Notes: generated by a model from the letters alone, not told the origin. A stretch of 64,000 bases of DNA from Pedobacter sp014947265 (GCF_014947265.1 NZ_JADCNK010000002.1:372001-436000); one strand, 5' to 3'. Shown: positions 43,797-52,425, numbered from the stretch's first letter. Program-made: numbers and translations.

Positions 43797-43800
43797 GTGA

Positions 43801-44090
43801 GAAATTAACCTATGCAATACTACAATTGCTTTTCTGAACAAAAAACCATCACATCTTAATGTTAATCATGATGCAGGTTGCAACAGTAGTATATGATATG
43901 AAATAAAATATAGGCGATTTTTTTGGAGCGCAATGTTATTCGCTTTTTTTATGTTAGTCCTGCTCTTCGCTTTATCCCGATGAAATATCGGGGATGCCGC
44001 TCCGATCAGGGCTATAAACTCGGGTTTGTGCACGGAAACCGACATAGTAGAAGAAAATGGCTAAACTAAACCTGATCGAACGAATGCCAA
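43801..44090 (-). repeat. L-R repeat unit, copy 3 (inverted and permuted)
   Basis: On the minus strand the R part (44090 down to 43921: GGCATTCGTTCGATCAGG and so on to the CCCGAT hairpin and CATTGCGCTCC) comes first, then about 80 unrelated bases, then the L part (TGCATAGGTTAATTTC at 43838 to 43801). In copies 1 and 2 L precedes R. The remaining gap to 44458 holds two other repeats and no gene. Confidence 0.65.
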
Positions 44091-44160
44091 CTAGGGATTG
44101 ACAATATGATAAAGAGGCCGTCTAATGAGTTGTAATTCGCTTCGAATTTGTCACGTTGAG

Positions 44161-44207
44161 CCCTGTAGAACGCCTTGTGAGATATATAAAAAAGATCCTT
44201 CTACAGG
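44161..44207. repeat. CCTGTAGAA hairpin
   Basis: CCTGTAGAA (44162-44170) and TTCTACAGG (44199-44207) are exact inverted repeats, within a block beginning GTCACGTTGAGCCC. It borders the next palindromic repeat. Confidence 0.5.
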
Positions 44208-44236
44208 TTACCCATAGACAGAATCCATTAGCACGG

Positions 44237-44334
44237 TCGTCATCTCGACCGGAGCAAAGCGAAGTGGAGAGATCTTTGTACTACGTTTTTGAAATCAAAT
44301 TTAAAAGATTTCTCCACTGCGGTCGAAATGACGA
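44237..44334. repeat. GTCATCTCGA-family palindrome, copy in the 44-kb gap
   Basis: TCGTCATCTCGACCG and CGGTCGAAATGACGA bracket the unit, with GGAGAGATCTTT and AAAGATTTCTCC inside. The 7287, 19537 and 53769 elements share the pattern. Confidence 0.75.
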
Positions 44335-44458
44335 TACTTCGAGACCATTCCCTTCTTTATCATTCTGTCCATTCATATTGATTTTTATACAATAAATTAC
44401 TCCTCAGGATGACAAATTTATATTTTTGATACAGCTTCTTTATTTGTTTAGTTGAAAG

Positions 44459-45247
44459 TTAAAGGCCGTTTGCCCTTACCGTAATCTCAGCAATATCCAA
44501 TACCTTAACTTCCTGTTCTTTATCTTTTAGTTTAATGCCGTCGCTTAACATCGTCATACAGAACGGGCAGCCCGCTGCAATAAATTGTGGATTGGTTTCA
44601 AGCGCTTCGTCAATACGTTCAACATTGATATCTTTATTCCCTTTTTCAGGTTCTTTAAACATCTGAGCGCCACCTGCACCGCAGCATAATCCGTTGCTTT
44701 TGCAACGTTTCATTTCTACCAACTGAGCATCTAAAACTTCTAATGCTTTTCTTGGCGCTTCATAAATTCCGTTTCCACGGCCTAAATAACAAGGATCGTG
44801 ATAAGTGATTTTTTTGCCTTTAAAACTTTCTCCGCCTTCAGCTTTTAACTTACCCTCGTTAATTAAATCCTGGATCAATTGCGTATGGTGGATGACTTCG
44901 TAAGTGCCGCCTAAACCCGGATATTCATTTTTAATGGTATTGAAGCAATGTGGACAGCCGGTCACGATTTTTTTAATGTTGTAAGCATTCAAAACTTCGA
45001 TATTGGCCATGGCCTGCATCTGGAAAAGGAACTCGTTCCCTGCTCTTTTAGCAGGATCTCCTGTGCAGCTTTCTTCGGTTCCCAATACCGCATATTTTAT
45101 ACCTACATGATGTAAAATCTTGCAGATGTCGCGCGTAATTTTCTGCGCTCTTTCATCGTAACTTCCGGCACAGCCCACCCAAAATAATATTTCTGGTTCT
45201 TCACCTGCTGCCACTAACTCGGCCATTGTAGGGACTTTAAATTCCAT
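44459..45247 (-). CDS. HdrB/LutA-like Fe-S oxidoreductase subunit (CCG domain)
   Basis: The 262 residues carry cysteine-rich motifs of CCG proteins: GCPHCFNTIKNEYPG near 105-120, CYLGRGNGIYEAPRK near 165, GLCCGAGGAQMF near 197-207 and GCPFCMTML near 236. The family handles heterodisulfide-like or lactate-oxidation electron transfer with non-cubane 4Fe-4S clusters. It lies 93 bases after the membrane Fe-S partner gene on the same strand, forming a two-gene unit. The electron donor is unknown. Confidence 0.87.
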   Translation of the reverse strand: MEFKVPTMAELVAAGEEPEILFWVGCAGSYDERAQKITRDICKILHHVGIKYAVLGTEESCTGDPAKRAGNEFLFQMQAMANIEVLNAYNIKKIVTGCPHCFNTIKNEYPGLGGTYEVIHHTQLIQDLINEGKLKAEGGESFKGKKITYHDPCYLGRGNGIYEAPRKALEVLDAQLVEMKRCKSNGLCCGAGGAQMFKEPEKGNKDINVERIDEALETNPQFIAAGCPFCMTMLSDGIKLKDKEQEVKVLDIAEITVRANGL

Positions 45248-45340
45248 TTGTCTAGTATCTATTTTCTAGTATCGAGTACCAAGTATCGAGACCTGATGTA
45301 ATTATTATTTTAATTCAATGCCAACTGAAAACTGTTAATG

Positions 45341-46636
45341 CTAACTTTCTTGTGCCCAGTTAAAACGATCGGCTGGAGAGTATTTCCATGGTGCCTGGTT
45401 ATTCTCAATATTGCCCAACATTGCATTAATGCTTCCTGGTGCCTGCGATTCTTCCATCACCGCAAAACGGCGGAGTTCCATAATAATCTGCAATGGATCA
45501 ATGTTTACCGGACAAGCCTCTACACATGCGTTACAGCTGGTACAGGCCCAGATCTCTTCTCTGCTGATGTAATCGTCCAGTAATGATTTTCCATCCTGAT
45601 GTTCTGCACCATGTTTATCAATATTCTGGCCCACTTCGGTAATGCGGTCACGGGTGTCCATCATAATTTTCCGTGGCGATAAAAGTTTACCTGTAATATT
45701 TGCCGGGCATACAGAAGTACATCTTCCGCATTCGGTACAGGTATAGGCATTCATCAGGTTTACCCAGCTTAAGTCGGTTGCATCTTTTGCGCCAAATTTA
45801 CCAGGTTCGGTTTCTGCCGGAACAAAAGAAGGATCGAGCATTGCTTTTACCTCATTGGTAACCGAGGCCATATTGGTAAATTCACCTTTAGGCTCCAGAT
45901 TAGAAAAATAGGTGTTCGGAAAGGCGAAAAGAATATGGAAATGTTTCGAATAAGGCAGGTAATTTAAAAAAGCCAGAATACCTATAATATGAAACCACCA
46001 GCAGCTGCGTTCAACGATTACCAAGGCATGTTCTGTTGAAGGAAGGATATTCATTAAATATTGACTCACCGGAAAAGCACCTGCATTTACATAGTGTTTT
46101 GCACCTAAAAGCTGGAGTTTAGCATCGGCTGCGTTCATGAGCAGGAAAGCGCTCATTAATAAAATCTCGGTGATGAGGATATAGTTCGCATCAGATTTCG
46201 GCCAGCTTTTCATTTCTACGCCACTAAAGCGTTTAAGTTTGAGGATGTTCCTGCGTACCAGAAAAATAGCGCACGAAACCCAAACGGTAAAAGCCAGAAT
46301 TTCAAAAGAGCCGATCAGGAAATTATATAAACCACCCAAGCCATTAAAAATGCGGTGTGTGCCGAACAAACCATCGATCATGATTTCCAACACTTCAATA
46401 TTGATAATGACGAAGCCTATGTAAACAAAAAAGTGGAGGAAGGCAGGGATAGGGCGAACAACCATTTTAGATTGACCAAAAGCCACCCGAAGCATCGTCA
46501 TTAATCTTTTTTGCGGTTGATCTTGTCGATTTACCGGTTTGCCTAAACGGATATTGCGAATTATTTTACGCAGGTTAACTGTAAACAGCGCAATTGCTGC
46601 AAGTGTAAGTACTAGAAAAAGGATCTGTGCCACCAT
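45341..46636 (-). CDS. Membrane-bound 4Fe-4S electron-transfer protein (HdrC-like with NarI-type domain)
   Basis: The 431-residue protein has five or so membrane segments in the first 250 residues, resembling the NarI/HdrE heme-b type (FLHFFVYIGFVIINIEVLEIM, and RSCWWFHIIGILAFLNYLPYSKHFHI with His for heme). Then come two 4Fe-4S motifs: CTECGRCTSVCP and CTSCNACVEACP. It would carry electrons from the membrane quinone pool to the CCG partner at 44459-45247 or the reverse. Its start is separated by 228 bases from the tRNA-Phe gene. Confidence 0.87.
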   Translation of the reverse strand: MVAQILFLVLTLAAIALFTVNLRKIIRNIRLGKPVNRQDQPQKRLMTMLRVAFGQSKMVVRPIPAFLHFFVYIGFVIINIEVLEIMIDGLFGTHRIFNGLGGLYNFLIGSFEILAFTVWVSCAIFLVRRNILKLKRFSGVEMKSWPKSDANYILITEILLMSAFLLMNAADAKLQLLGAKHYVNAGAFPVSQYLMNILPSTEHALVIVERSCWWFHIIGILAFLNYLPYSKHFHILFAFPNTYFSNLEPKGEFTNMASVTNEVKAMLDPSFVPAETEPGKFGAKDATDLSWVNLMNAYTCTECGRCTSVCPANITGKLLSPRKIMMDTRDRITEVGQNIDKHGAEHQDGKSLLDDYISREEIWACTSCNACVEACPVNIDPLQIIMELRRFAVMEESQAPGSINAMLGNIENNQAPWKYSPADRFNWAQES

Positions 46637-46819
46637 GCAAAATTAGATTGTTATGCTAAATTAGGATATTAATCTCAAAAAAATACTATGCATGCATAAA
46701 AAAAATAATAAAATTGTTTGTTTGTACTCATTCTAAGCAAGTATTAAGGCCTTTATTAAAAATAGTGAAAAATTAATTAATTGATAATCAGTGTAGCAAT
46801 GAAATAATCGAAAAAAAAT

Positions 46820-46849
46820 TTTGCTTTTGAAAAAAGAACACTACATTTG
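46820..46849 (+). promoter_or_regulatory. Promoter of tRNA-Phe copy 1
   Basis: TTTG at 46820-46823 and TACATTTG at 46842-46849 are 18 bases apart. The box is 15 bases before the tRNA. Confidence 0.7.
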
Positions 46850-46864
46850 CAATCCCAAACGGAT

Positions 46865-46937
46865 GGTGCCATAGCTCAGTCGGTAGAGCAAAGGACTGAA
46901 AATCCTTGTGTCCCTGGTTCGAATCCAGGTGGCACCA
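46865..46937 (+). tRNA. tRNA-Phe (anticodon GAA), copy 1
   Basis: 73 bases with acceptor stem GGTGCCA/TGGCACC, D arm GCTCAGTCGGTAGAGC, anticodon stem AAGGA/TCCTT with loop CTGAAAA (anticodon GAA), and T arm CCTGG/CCAGG with TTCGAAT. The CCA end is not encoded. The sequence is identical to the copy at 47921. Confidence 0.97.
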
Positions 46938-46942
46938 CTTCC

Positions 46943-46972
46943 AAAAGCCTTTCAGAAATGAGAGGCTTTTTT
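46943..46972 (+). terminator. Terminator of tRNA-Phe copy 1
   Basis: AAAAGCCTTTC pairs with GAGAGGCTTTT around AGAAAT, followed by T. Confidence 0.85.
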
Positions 46973-47179
46973 GGTTTTATGGCATTCTTATTGAAATTGC
47001 CCTTGTTTATTTATTTGCAACAGATTAGCATAGTATTTTATTTGTTGACCACCTAAGCCACCTGAGATTATCTAAGTTTACGCCGTACTTTTAAATTGGC
47101 TTGAAGTTTTCTTTTGAGTTTCTTAATCATAGCATCTTATATTCCATATAAATGGTAAGTATTTTAGCATTTTTGTGTC

Positions 47180-47737
47180 ATGCAGAAATCTACAGATGAT
47201 ATTATAACCCCGAGGCTAATCCTTCGTTTAATGAATAAGGAAATGATATCCTATTTCCTGGAAAATGATTTAGAAGGGGCAGCACTTTTAATGAAAGCTA
47301 ATATTCCTGTAGAAATGTTCGATCATCCAGGTAGTTTGCGATACGGTTTAAAGCAATTTGAAGATTCAGATTACTTGCCATGGTCGGCAAGGGCAATTAT
47401 ATTAGCGGACGAAGATCGAATGATAGGATTGGTGAGGTTCCATAGTAAGCCAAATCCTGAATATTTAAAAGAATATGCTACAAACGCGGTTGAATTAGGC
47501 TATCGCATTATTAAAGACTACCGGAAAAAGGGTTATGCAACAGAAGCTGCTACGGCTGTAATGAACTGGGCAAACATAAATTTTGGAGTTGAAAATTTTA
47601 TAGCCAGTGTTTCGCCGGAAAATAAAGATTCGCTTAAACTTATTTCTAGCTTAGGATTTAAAAAGATTAGTGAGGTAATGGATGATATAGATGGCCTGGA
47701 GTATGTTTTTCTAAGGAATATTATTGACCATTTATAG
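47180..47737 (+). CDS. RimJ/RimL-like GNAT acetyltransferase
   Basis: The 185 residues form a GNAT domain: TPRLILRLMNKEMISYF at the start, GLVRFHSKPN, then AVELGYRIIKDYRKKGYATEAATAVMNWA (acetyl-CoA loop) and LISSLGFKKI. The substrate is not predictable. It sits between the two tRNA-Phe copies, with 200 bases before and 180 after. Confidence 0.85.
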   Translation: MQKSTDDIITPRLILRLMNKEMISYFLENDLEGAALLMKANIPVEMFDHPGSLRYGLKQFEDSDYLPWSARAIILADEDRMIGLVRFHSKPNPEYLKEYATNAVELGYRIIKDYRKKGYATEAATAVMNWANINFGVENFIASVSPENKDSLKLISSLGFKKISEVMDDIDGLEYVFLRNIIDHL

Positions 47738-47874
47738 GGATATGTTTTTTTGATTACCTTAAGTCGCCTAAGCGCGCGATATAAAATAAAAATATTTTTT
47801 TTAGTGCATCTTCTTGCTTATCAAAAAGATGAGGATTTAAGGTCCTGTTTTGATGAAAAAAACTGAAATCCTTT

Positions 47875-47905
47875 TTTGGAATTGAGAAAAAGAACACTAC
47901 ATTTG
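47875..47905 (+). promoter_or_regulatory. Promoter of tRNA-Phe copy 2
   Basis: TTTG at 47875-47878 and TACATTTG at 47898-47905, 19 bases apart; the -33 lies outside the duplicated unit. Confidence 0.7.
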
Positions 47906-47920
47906 CAATCCCAAACGGAT

Positions 47921-47993
47921 GGTGCCATAGCTCAGTCGGTAGAGCAAAGGACTGAAAATCCTTGTGTCCCTGGTTCGAATCCAGGTGGCACCA
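47921..47993 (+). tRNA. tRNA-Phe (anticodon GAA), copy 2
   Basis: Identical base for base to the tRNA at 46865-46937, with the same anticodon and no encoded CCA. It is part of a 147-base repeat (46831-46977 and 47887-48033). Confidence 0.97.
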
Positions 47994-47998
47994 CTTCC

Positions 47999-48028
47999 AA
48001 AAGCCTTTCAGAAATGAAAGGCTTTTTT
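47999..48028 (+). terminator. Terminator of tRNA-Phe copy 2
   Basis: AAAAGCCTTTC pairs with GAAAGGCTTTT; one base differs from copy 1 and makes the stem slightly stronger. Confidence 0.85.
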
Positions 48029-48099
48029 GGTTTAATGCCATTTAGTAAAAAATTCCACGCAGCACAATTTTATTTTTGGCTTTTGTTTCAAATTGACTT

Positions 48100-48540
48100 T
48101 TACAGTTGCTCATCGGGATTTTCGGCTATCTCTTTAACCTTATCCAGTGCTTTAGGCCATGTTTTTTCGAAATAATCTCTCCATTCATCGCTAATGCCCA
48201 TATCAATAACGAGTTCTGTCTTGCCATCTCTTTCACTGAGGGTATAATTCTCAAGTGTTTCGCCCCAATTCCCGCTGTAGTCTTCCTTGCCGTCTTTTAT
48301 CTCACCAAGGTGTTTGATAGACATATACTGGTTTGGGATACTGTCTTGAATCACAGCTACCATCCCATCTCCATTTTCGCCCAGAAACAGGGCCTTGCTT
48401 CCTTTTTTCCAGTCGGTTTCTACACGCGATCCTTCCATAAAAACAGCTGTCCACTTAGGGTAGGTTTCTACGCCAAACAGTGCATTCCAAACTTTTTTTG
48501 CTGTGGCGTTAATTGTGGTTTTAAGTTCGATCTTTTCCAT
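48100..48540 (-). CDS. SRPBCC/AHSA1-family protein
   Basis: The 146 residues have the START-like SRPBCC layout: KIELKTTINATAKKVWNALFGVETYPKWTAVF at the start, GDGMVAVIQDSIPNQYMSIKHLGE in the middle, and a C-terminal helix DEWRDYFEKTWPKALDKVKEIAE. Such cytosolic proteins bind hydrophobic ligands; AHSA1-like members were named from an Hsp90 co-factor, but no chaperone link is implied. It converges on the tRNA-Phe copy. Confidence 0.83.
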   Translation of the reverse strand: MEKIELKTTINATAKKVWNALFGVETYPKWTAVFMEGSRVETDWKKGSKALFLGENGDGMVAVIQDSIPNQYMSIKHLGEIKDGKEDYSGNWGETLENYTLSERDGKTELVIDMGISDEWRDYFEKTWPKALDKVKEIAENPDEQL

Positions 48541-48851
48541 AGTTCCTGGTTTTAAATCAGATAATTAGTATAACAAATTTGCACAGGATTTGATTGACTT
48601 AAGCGGTGCAAAGGCGACAATTTTTGTGGGGGCATAAGGACTAATAGTGAAACACCGTTAGCAGATCTGTTAAAAATTGCTAAATATCTCAATGAAAAGT
48701 AATTTAATCGGTAGATTTACGTAATTCACCAATATATATGCATGAGTGTACAATTTTGAGTTAAATTTTAGTTTGTTGGTAGGTAAAGTTTATCTCGGAA
48801 CAACTTAACGATTGCCTTATTCGTATATAGATAACATTACTATAAATTCCA
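48541..48851. other. 311-base gap
   Basis: AT-rich sequence with no supported gene or repeat. The promoter of the S41 protease gene should lie in its right part; no clear TAnnTTTG box was identified. Confidence 0.4.
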
Positions 48852-50450
48852 ATGAGAAATAAGAAATTCTTTTACCTGGTAACGCTAGGTTTTTTAAGCT
48901 TTGGGGCTATTACCGGCTGTAAAAAGAGCAGTACTGCACCTGATGAGCCTGTAACTCCACCGGTTGTGACGACGCCTAGCGGAACGCGGGATGAATTGAC
49001 TAAAGATTCTATTTATTTATACGGTAAAGAACTTTATTATTGGAATACTTCGCTACCCACTTATGAGGTGTTTAATCCACGTGGATTTAGTTCGAATGAA
49101 GCAGAACTATATGCCATGACACAATATTCTTTAGATCCGGCAACAGGAAAACCATATGAATATGGAAGCACTCCCGGCGAACCTAAATATTCGTTTTTCG
49201 ACTATACTGCCGCTACTACAGGTAAAACAGGAGCGCTTAAGGCAGATGTAAATGGCTCAGCCAATGATTACGGTTTTTCTGTTCAATATAATAATACTAC
49301 AGATTTAAGGGTGAAATATGTTTATCCTAACTCTCCTGCAGCCTTGCAGGGTTTAACACGCGGCTGCAGGATAACGAGTGTAAACGGAAGAACAGATCTG
49401 ACCTACCCTGGTGCAGTTAGTTTTTTAAATAATGCCATTTTTGGTGCTAATGCAACGGTGACTCTTGCTTTTAATGATCTAGGCGGTAACCCGAAAACAG
49501 CTGTTGTATCCAGTAGCTTTTATAGCGTTAATCCGATCTTATTTACCAATGTTTATACAGTTGGTACAAAGAAAGTCGGTTACATTGTTTTTAATAGTTT
49601 TACTAATAATGCTTCTGCGGCGATAAATACAGCCTTTGCTAATTTTGCTACACAAGGGGTGAGTGAATTAATTATTGATTTACGTTATAACGGTGGTGGC
49701 TATGTTTCAACAGCTACCCAAATCATCAATTTAGCGGCGCCAGCAGGCGAAACAGGTAATACGATGTTCACTTCTTATTACAATAACTATTTACAGTCTA
49801 TCACTACTGCTCAACGTAAAGCCTCCGTTCTGGCACATCAGCCGCTGTTGGATGATGACGGTAAATTACAGACTTTTACCACTGGTGTAAACGGAAAATA
49901 TGCTACATATGCAGATTTAAATTATTCGCCTACAGCTGCAGATAATATAGAGAAATTTGCAAAGTCCGGTTCATTATCTTTAAACCGCATATATTTTATT
50001 GTAACTGGATCAACAGCCTCTGCAAGCGAGTTAACCATTAACAGTTTAAAACCAGTAATGGACGTAAAAATGATTGGTACAACAACATACGGTAAACCTG
50101 TGGGTTTCTTTCCAATCAGAATAGACAAGGTGGATATGTACATTCCAGAATTTGAAACTAAAAATAAACTTGGTGTTGGCGGTTACTATTCTGGCCTAAC
50201 GGTAGACAAAGAATCGGCAGAAGATTTAACCAAGGCCTGGGGTGATGAAACAGAAACATTGTTGGCCAATGCTCTTTCATACGCCAAAAATGGAACTTTT
50301 ATAACGACAGCTGCAAAAACAGCTAGTTTAAGTACAACGACAACAGTAATGCCATCAAAATTATCGGTGACACAACTAAGAGCATTAGATGAAAAGTTAG
50401 ATCCAAAAGGCTTTAAAGGTATGGTGATGACGCCAGATAAGAAATTTTAA
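48852..50450 (+). CDS. S41-family tail-specific protease-like lipoprotein
   Basis: The 532 residues have a lipoprotein signal (lipobox ITGC, Cys23), a PDZ-like domain (YGFSVQYNNTTDLRVKYVYPNSPAALQGLTRGCRITSVNGR) and the S41 catalytic domain. Signs of the latter are KVGYIVFNSFTN, SELIIDLRYNGGGYV and ITGSTASASE-like VTGSTASASELTINSL with the nucleophilic Ser, then TYGKPVGFF. It should act in the periplasm or at the outer membrane on unfolded protein tails. A 16-pair terminator follows. Confidence 0.9.
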   Translation: MRNKKFFYLVTLGFLSFGAITGCKKSSTAPDEPVTPPVVTTPSGTRDELTKDSIYLYGKELYYWNTSLPTYEVFNPRGFSSNEAELYAMTQYSLDPATGKPYEYGSTPGEPKYSFFDYTAATTGKTGALKADVNGSANDYGFSVQYNNTTDLRVKYVYPNSPAALQGLTRGCRITSVNGRTDLTYPGAVSFLNNAIFGANATVTLAFNDLGGNPKTAVVSSSFYSVNPILFTNVYTVGTKKVGYIVFNSFTNNASAAINTAFANFATQGVSELIIDLRYNGGGYVSTATQIINLAAPAGETGNTMFTSYYNNYLQSITTAQRKASVLAHQPLLDDDGKLQTFTTGVNGKYATYADLNYSPTAADNIEKFAKSGSLSLNRIYFIVTGSTASASELTINSLKPVMDVKMIGTTTYGKPVGFFPIRIDKVDMYIPEFETKNKLGVGGYYSGLTVDKESAEDLTKAWGDETETLLANALSYAKNGTFITTAAKTASLSTTTTVMPSKLSVTQLRALDEKLDPKGFKGMVMTPDKKF

Positions 50451-50465
50451 TAAAAGCTAATAATG

Positions 50466-50505
50466 AAAATGCCCGCTTAACATATTTAGTTAAGCGGGCA
50501 TTTTT
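50466..50505. terminator. Strong bidirectional terminator
   Basis: AAAATGCCCGCTTAAC and its exact reverse complement flank a seven-base loop, followed by T. It lies between the convergent S41 and LEA-like genes. Confidence 0.9.
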
Positions 50506-50519
50506 ATTTGTGACGGTAT

Positions 50520-51122
50520 TTACAATAATATTTTACTGCTGATATCTTTGTTAATAGTTATGTATCCTGGATATTTAACAGGTGTATTGCCCAGCATAAA
50601 GGTTGGTTTTATTTTTATGGTTAATAAACCTAGTTTTTCATCTTTTGACGATGATCCTTTTTGAGCAGCCTTGATAATATCGTTAAATACATTACCATTA
50701 GATATTAGTCCGTAAATGTTGCTCACCAATTGTACCGGAACGGTAACCGTTTGGCCTTGTGCAATGCTTACATTTTGATTAACGATGCCTTCTGCCAAAT
50801 CAGTATTGTTGACCAATATCTTATATTCGAACTGGTTTATAGCCGCTAAATTGCCCGACGGATTGGTTATTTCTAAATTTAGATTGGCTCTAAGCGGAAT
50901 GTCTTTTCTGAGCAAACCCAATGCAACCCCTGGTAAACTGGTTAAGCTAAAGCTTTGCTGGTCCATTAACTTTTTAACATCTGTGCCTGCAATCGATACC
51001 TGTTGTACACCTGTAATTTTATAGGTGCAATCTTCAAGTGCTTTTATCTGCTGTGCCTGCCTGTTTATTCCACATCCAAAAATGCTTATGGTAAACAGGA
51101 AAAGCAATAGTTTTTCTTTCAT
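50520..51122 (-). CDS. LEA-like lipoprotein
   Basis: The ATG at 51122 gives 200 residues with a lipoprotein signal (MKEKLLLFLFTISIFGC). The body resembles a LEA14/water-stress type beta-sandwich: LRANLNLEITNPSGNLAAINQFEYKILVNNTDLAEGIVNQNVSIAQGQTVTVPVQL. These domains are common in Bacteroidota lipoproteins and of unknown function. It is 63 bases downstream of the acidic gene 51186-51461 on the same strand? No: that gene is upstream, 64 bases away, so co-transcription is possible. Confidence 0.72.
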   Translation of the reverse strand: MKEKLLLFLFTISIFGCGINRQAQQIKALEDCTYKITGVQQVSIAGTDVKKLMDQQSFSLTSLPGVALGLLRKDIPLRANLNLEITNPSGNLAAINQFEYKILVNNTDLAEGIVNQNVSIAQGQTVTVPVQLVSNIYGLISNGNVFNDIIKAAQKGSSSKDEKLGLLTIKIKPTFMLGNTPVKYPGYITINKDISSKILL

Positions 51123-51185
51123 GTTATTCATAACGCCAAAATAGTAAAACTATTTCAGCTGTAATATGCGTTTAACCAAAATTAA

Positions 51186-51461
51186 CTAAGCACTTGGTGT
51201 AGCGGTTTCGATATCATCGCGTTTATCGTCGCTACCAGTTTTCTCTTCTTCGGCAGGTTTCCCCGTAGTATCTGCTTCTTCATCCTGATCATTCAATTTT
51301 TTCTCATCCTTAACTTCCTCGGTTTTTAATGCCTCACTTGGTTTTTCGGTTTCCTTTTCTGTTGAAGGCGTTACGGTTTCTATTTCCAGCTGTACATCAT
51401 CTGTTGGTTTTGGGCGATTTGTGCCTGATGTTGTTCCTGTTTTATTTTCTTCGTTTTCCAT
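51186..51461 (-). CDS. Small acidic disordered protein
   Basis: The ATG at 51461 gives 91 residues that are almost entirely Glu, Lys, Thr, Asp and Pro, with internal echoes (IETVTPSTEKE and IETATPSA). No hydrophobic core, signal or catalytic motif. It resembles the disordered acidic proteins of Sphingobacteriaceae; another is at 26381-26788. Its role is unknown. A longer frame exists to 51539 but adds an unrelated basic tail. Confidence 0.55.
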   Translation of the reverse strand: MENEENKTGTTSGTNRPKPTDDVQLEIETVTPSTEKETEKPSEALKTEEVKDEKKLNDQDEEADTTGKPAEEEKTGSDDKRDDIETATPSA

Positions 51462-51568
51462 GGTGTAAATCTGTTTTAATACTTTATAAATGAAATTAGA
51501 AGGCATTTTGTTTGCTTTTATTAGAAAGCCACTACTCATTTTTTAACTTTGCATAAAATAAGAGTAAT

Positions 51569-52051
51569 ATGGCCATCACCATCAGGAAGATAACTGCGCA
51601 AGATAATACTGCTACCGCTTCAATGATCAGGACGATTTTAAGAGAATTTAAAATAGACAAGCCCGGTACTGTTTATACCGATCCTACAACTGATGAGTTA
51701 TCTATAGTTTTCGAACATCCGCAATCTGCTTATTGGTTGGCCGAAGAGGATGGGGTTATTATTGGCGGTTGTGGCATTTATCCAACAGAAGGCTTGCCAG
51801 ATGGTTGTGTTGAGCTGGTTAAATTGTACACCTCTTCATCTTCGCGCGGGAAAGGTATTGGCAAAATGCTCATGGAAAAAAGTATAGCATCAGCCCAACA
51901 CTTTGGTTATAATGAGGTTTATTTAGAATCTTTCCCTGAGCTTACCACAGCAATTGGTATGTATGAAAGGGCAGGGTTTAAAAAACTCGCTGCCCCATTA
52001 GGTAACTCGGGGCATTTTGCCTGTAATGTTTGGATGCTGCTGGTTTTATAG
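51569..52051 (+). CDS. GNAT acetyltransferase
   Basis: The 160 residues are a single GNAT domain: ITIRKITAQDNTATASMIRTIL at the start, GGCGIYPTEGLPDGCVELVKLYTSSSSRGKGIGKMLMEK (acetyl-CoA loop), then AIGMYERAGFKKL. A TAACTTTG -7 box is at 51544-51551, 18 bases before the start, with no clear -33. The stop is followed without gap by the LytTR remnant in the same frame. Confidence 0.87.
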   Translation: MAITIRKITAQDNTATASMIRTILREFKIDKPGTVYTDPTTDELSIVFEHPQSAYWLAEEDGVIIGGCGIYPTEGLPDGCVELVKLYTSSSSRGKGIGKMLMEKSIASAQHFGYNEVYLESFPELTTAIGMYERAGFKKLAAPLGNSGHFACNVWMLLVL

Positions 52052-52207
52052 AAGGGGTTAATCCATAAATCGTATATTATTTCTATTGAAAAGATTAAAA
52101 TGGTAAATGGAAACACCGTTTATATCAACGATCAGGCCATCCCCATCGGCGAAACCTATAAAGAAGAATTTTTTAAAGTGGTTAGGGAAGGGAAGAAAGG
52201 TAGTTAA
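52052..52207 (+). pseudogene. Remnant of a LytTR response-regulator DNA-binding domain
   Basis: After the GNAT stop the same frame reads KGLIHKSYIISIEKIKMVNG, then NTVYINDQAIPIGETYKEEF, then FKVVREGKKGS and TAA. This is the last third of a LytTR domain (HKSYI..S.EKI and AIPIGETYKEEF are its signature). The receiver and the rest of the LytTR domain are missing. The gene must have lost its front part when the GNAT gene or other DNA moved in. The segment 52208-52425 holds no gene. Confidence 0.75.
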
Positions 52208-52425
52208 TTAAGGTATATATAATAGTGTTGAATTGTTAGATTGTTCAATTGTTGGGATTCATCTTTCAATTAACTAATCTCAATGGTTTGTAATTTGCAG
52301 TTAACAATTAGCAATGCAACAATTAAATAATCCAGTTAGCACACAATCTTATGCATAAATTCTCCCCAATATTTCTTCTGTTTTCTTTAAGTTTGCTGCG
52401 TAAAAGATTAAAATCAAAAATCACC

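Noticed and set aside
46847..48175. Frames that run through the two tRNA-Phe genes
   Set aside because: They begin or lie across tRNA sequence and terminators, which explains the shared residues; no protein is supported.
48106..48555. Plus-strand frame opposite the SRPBCC gene
   Set aside because: The minus strand has the family motifs; the plus frame is its mirror.
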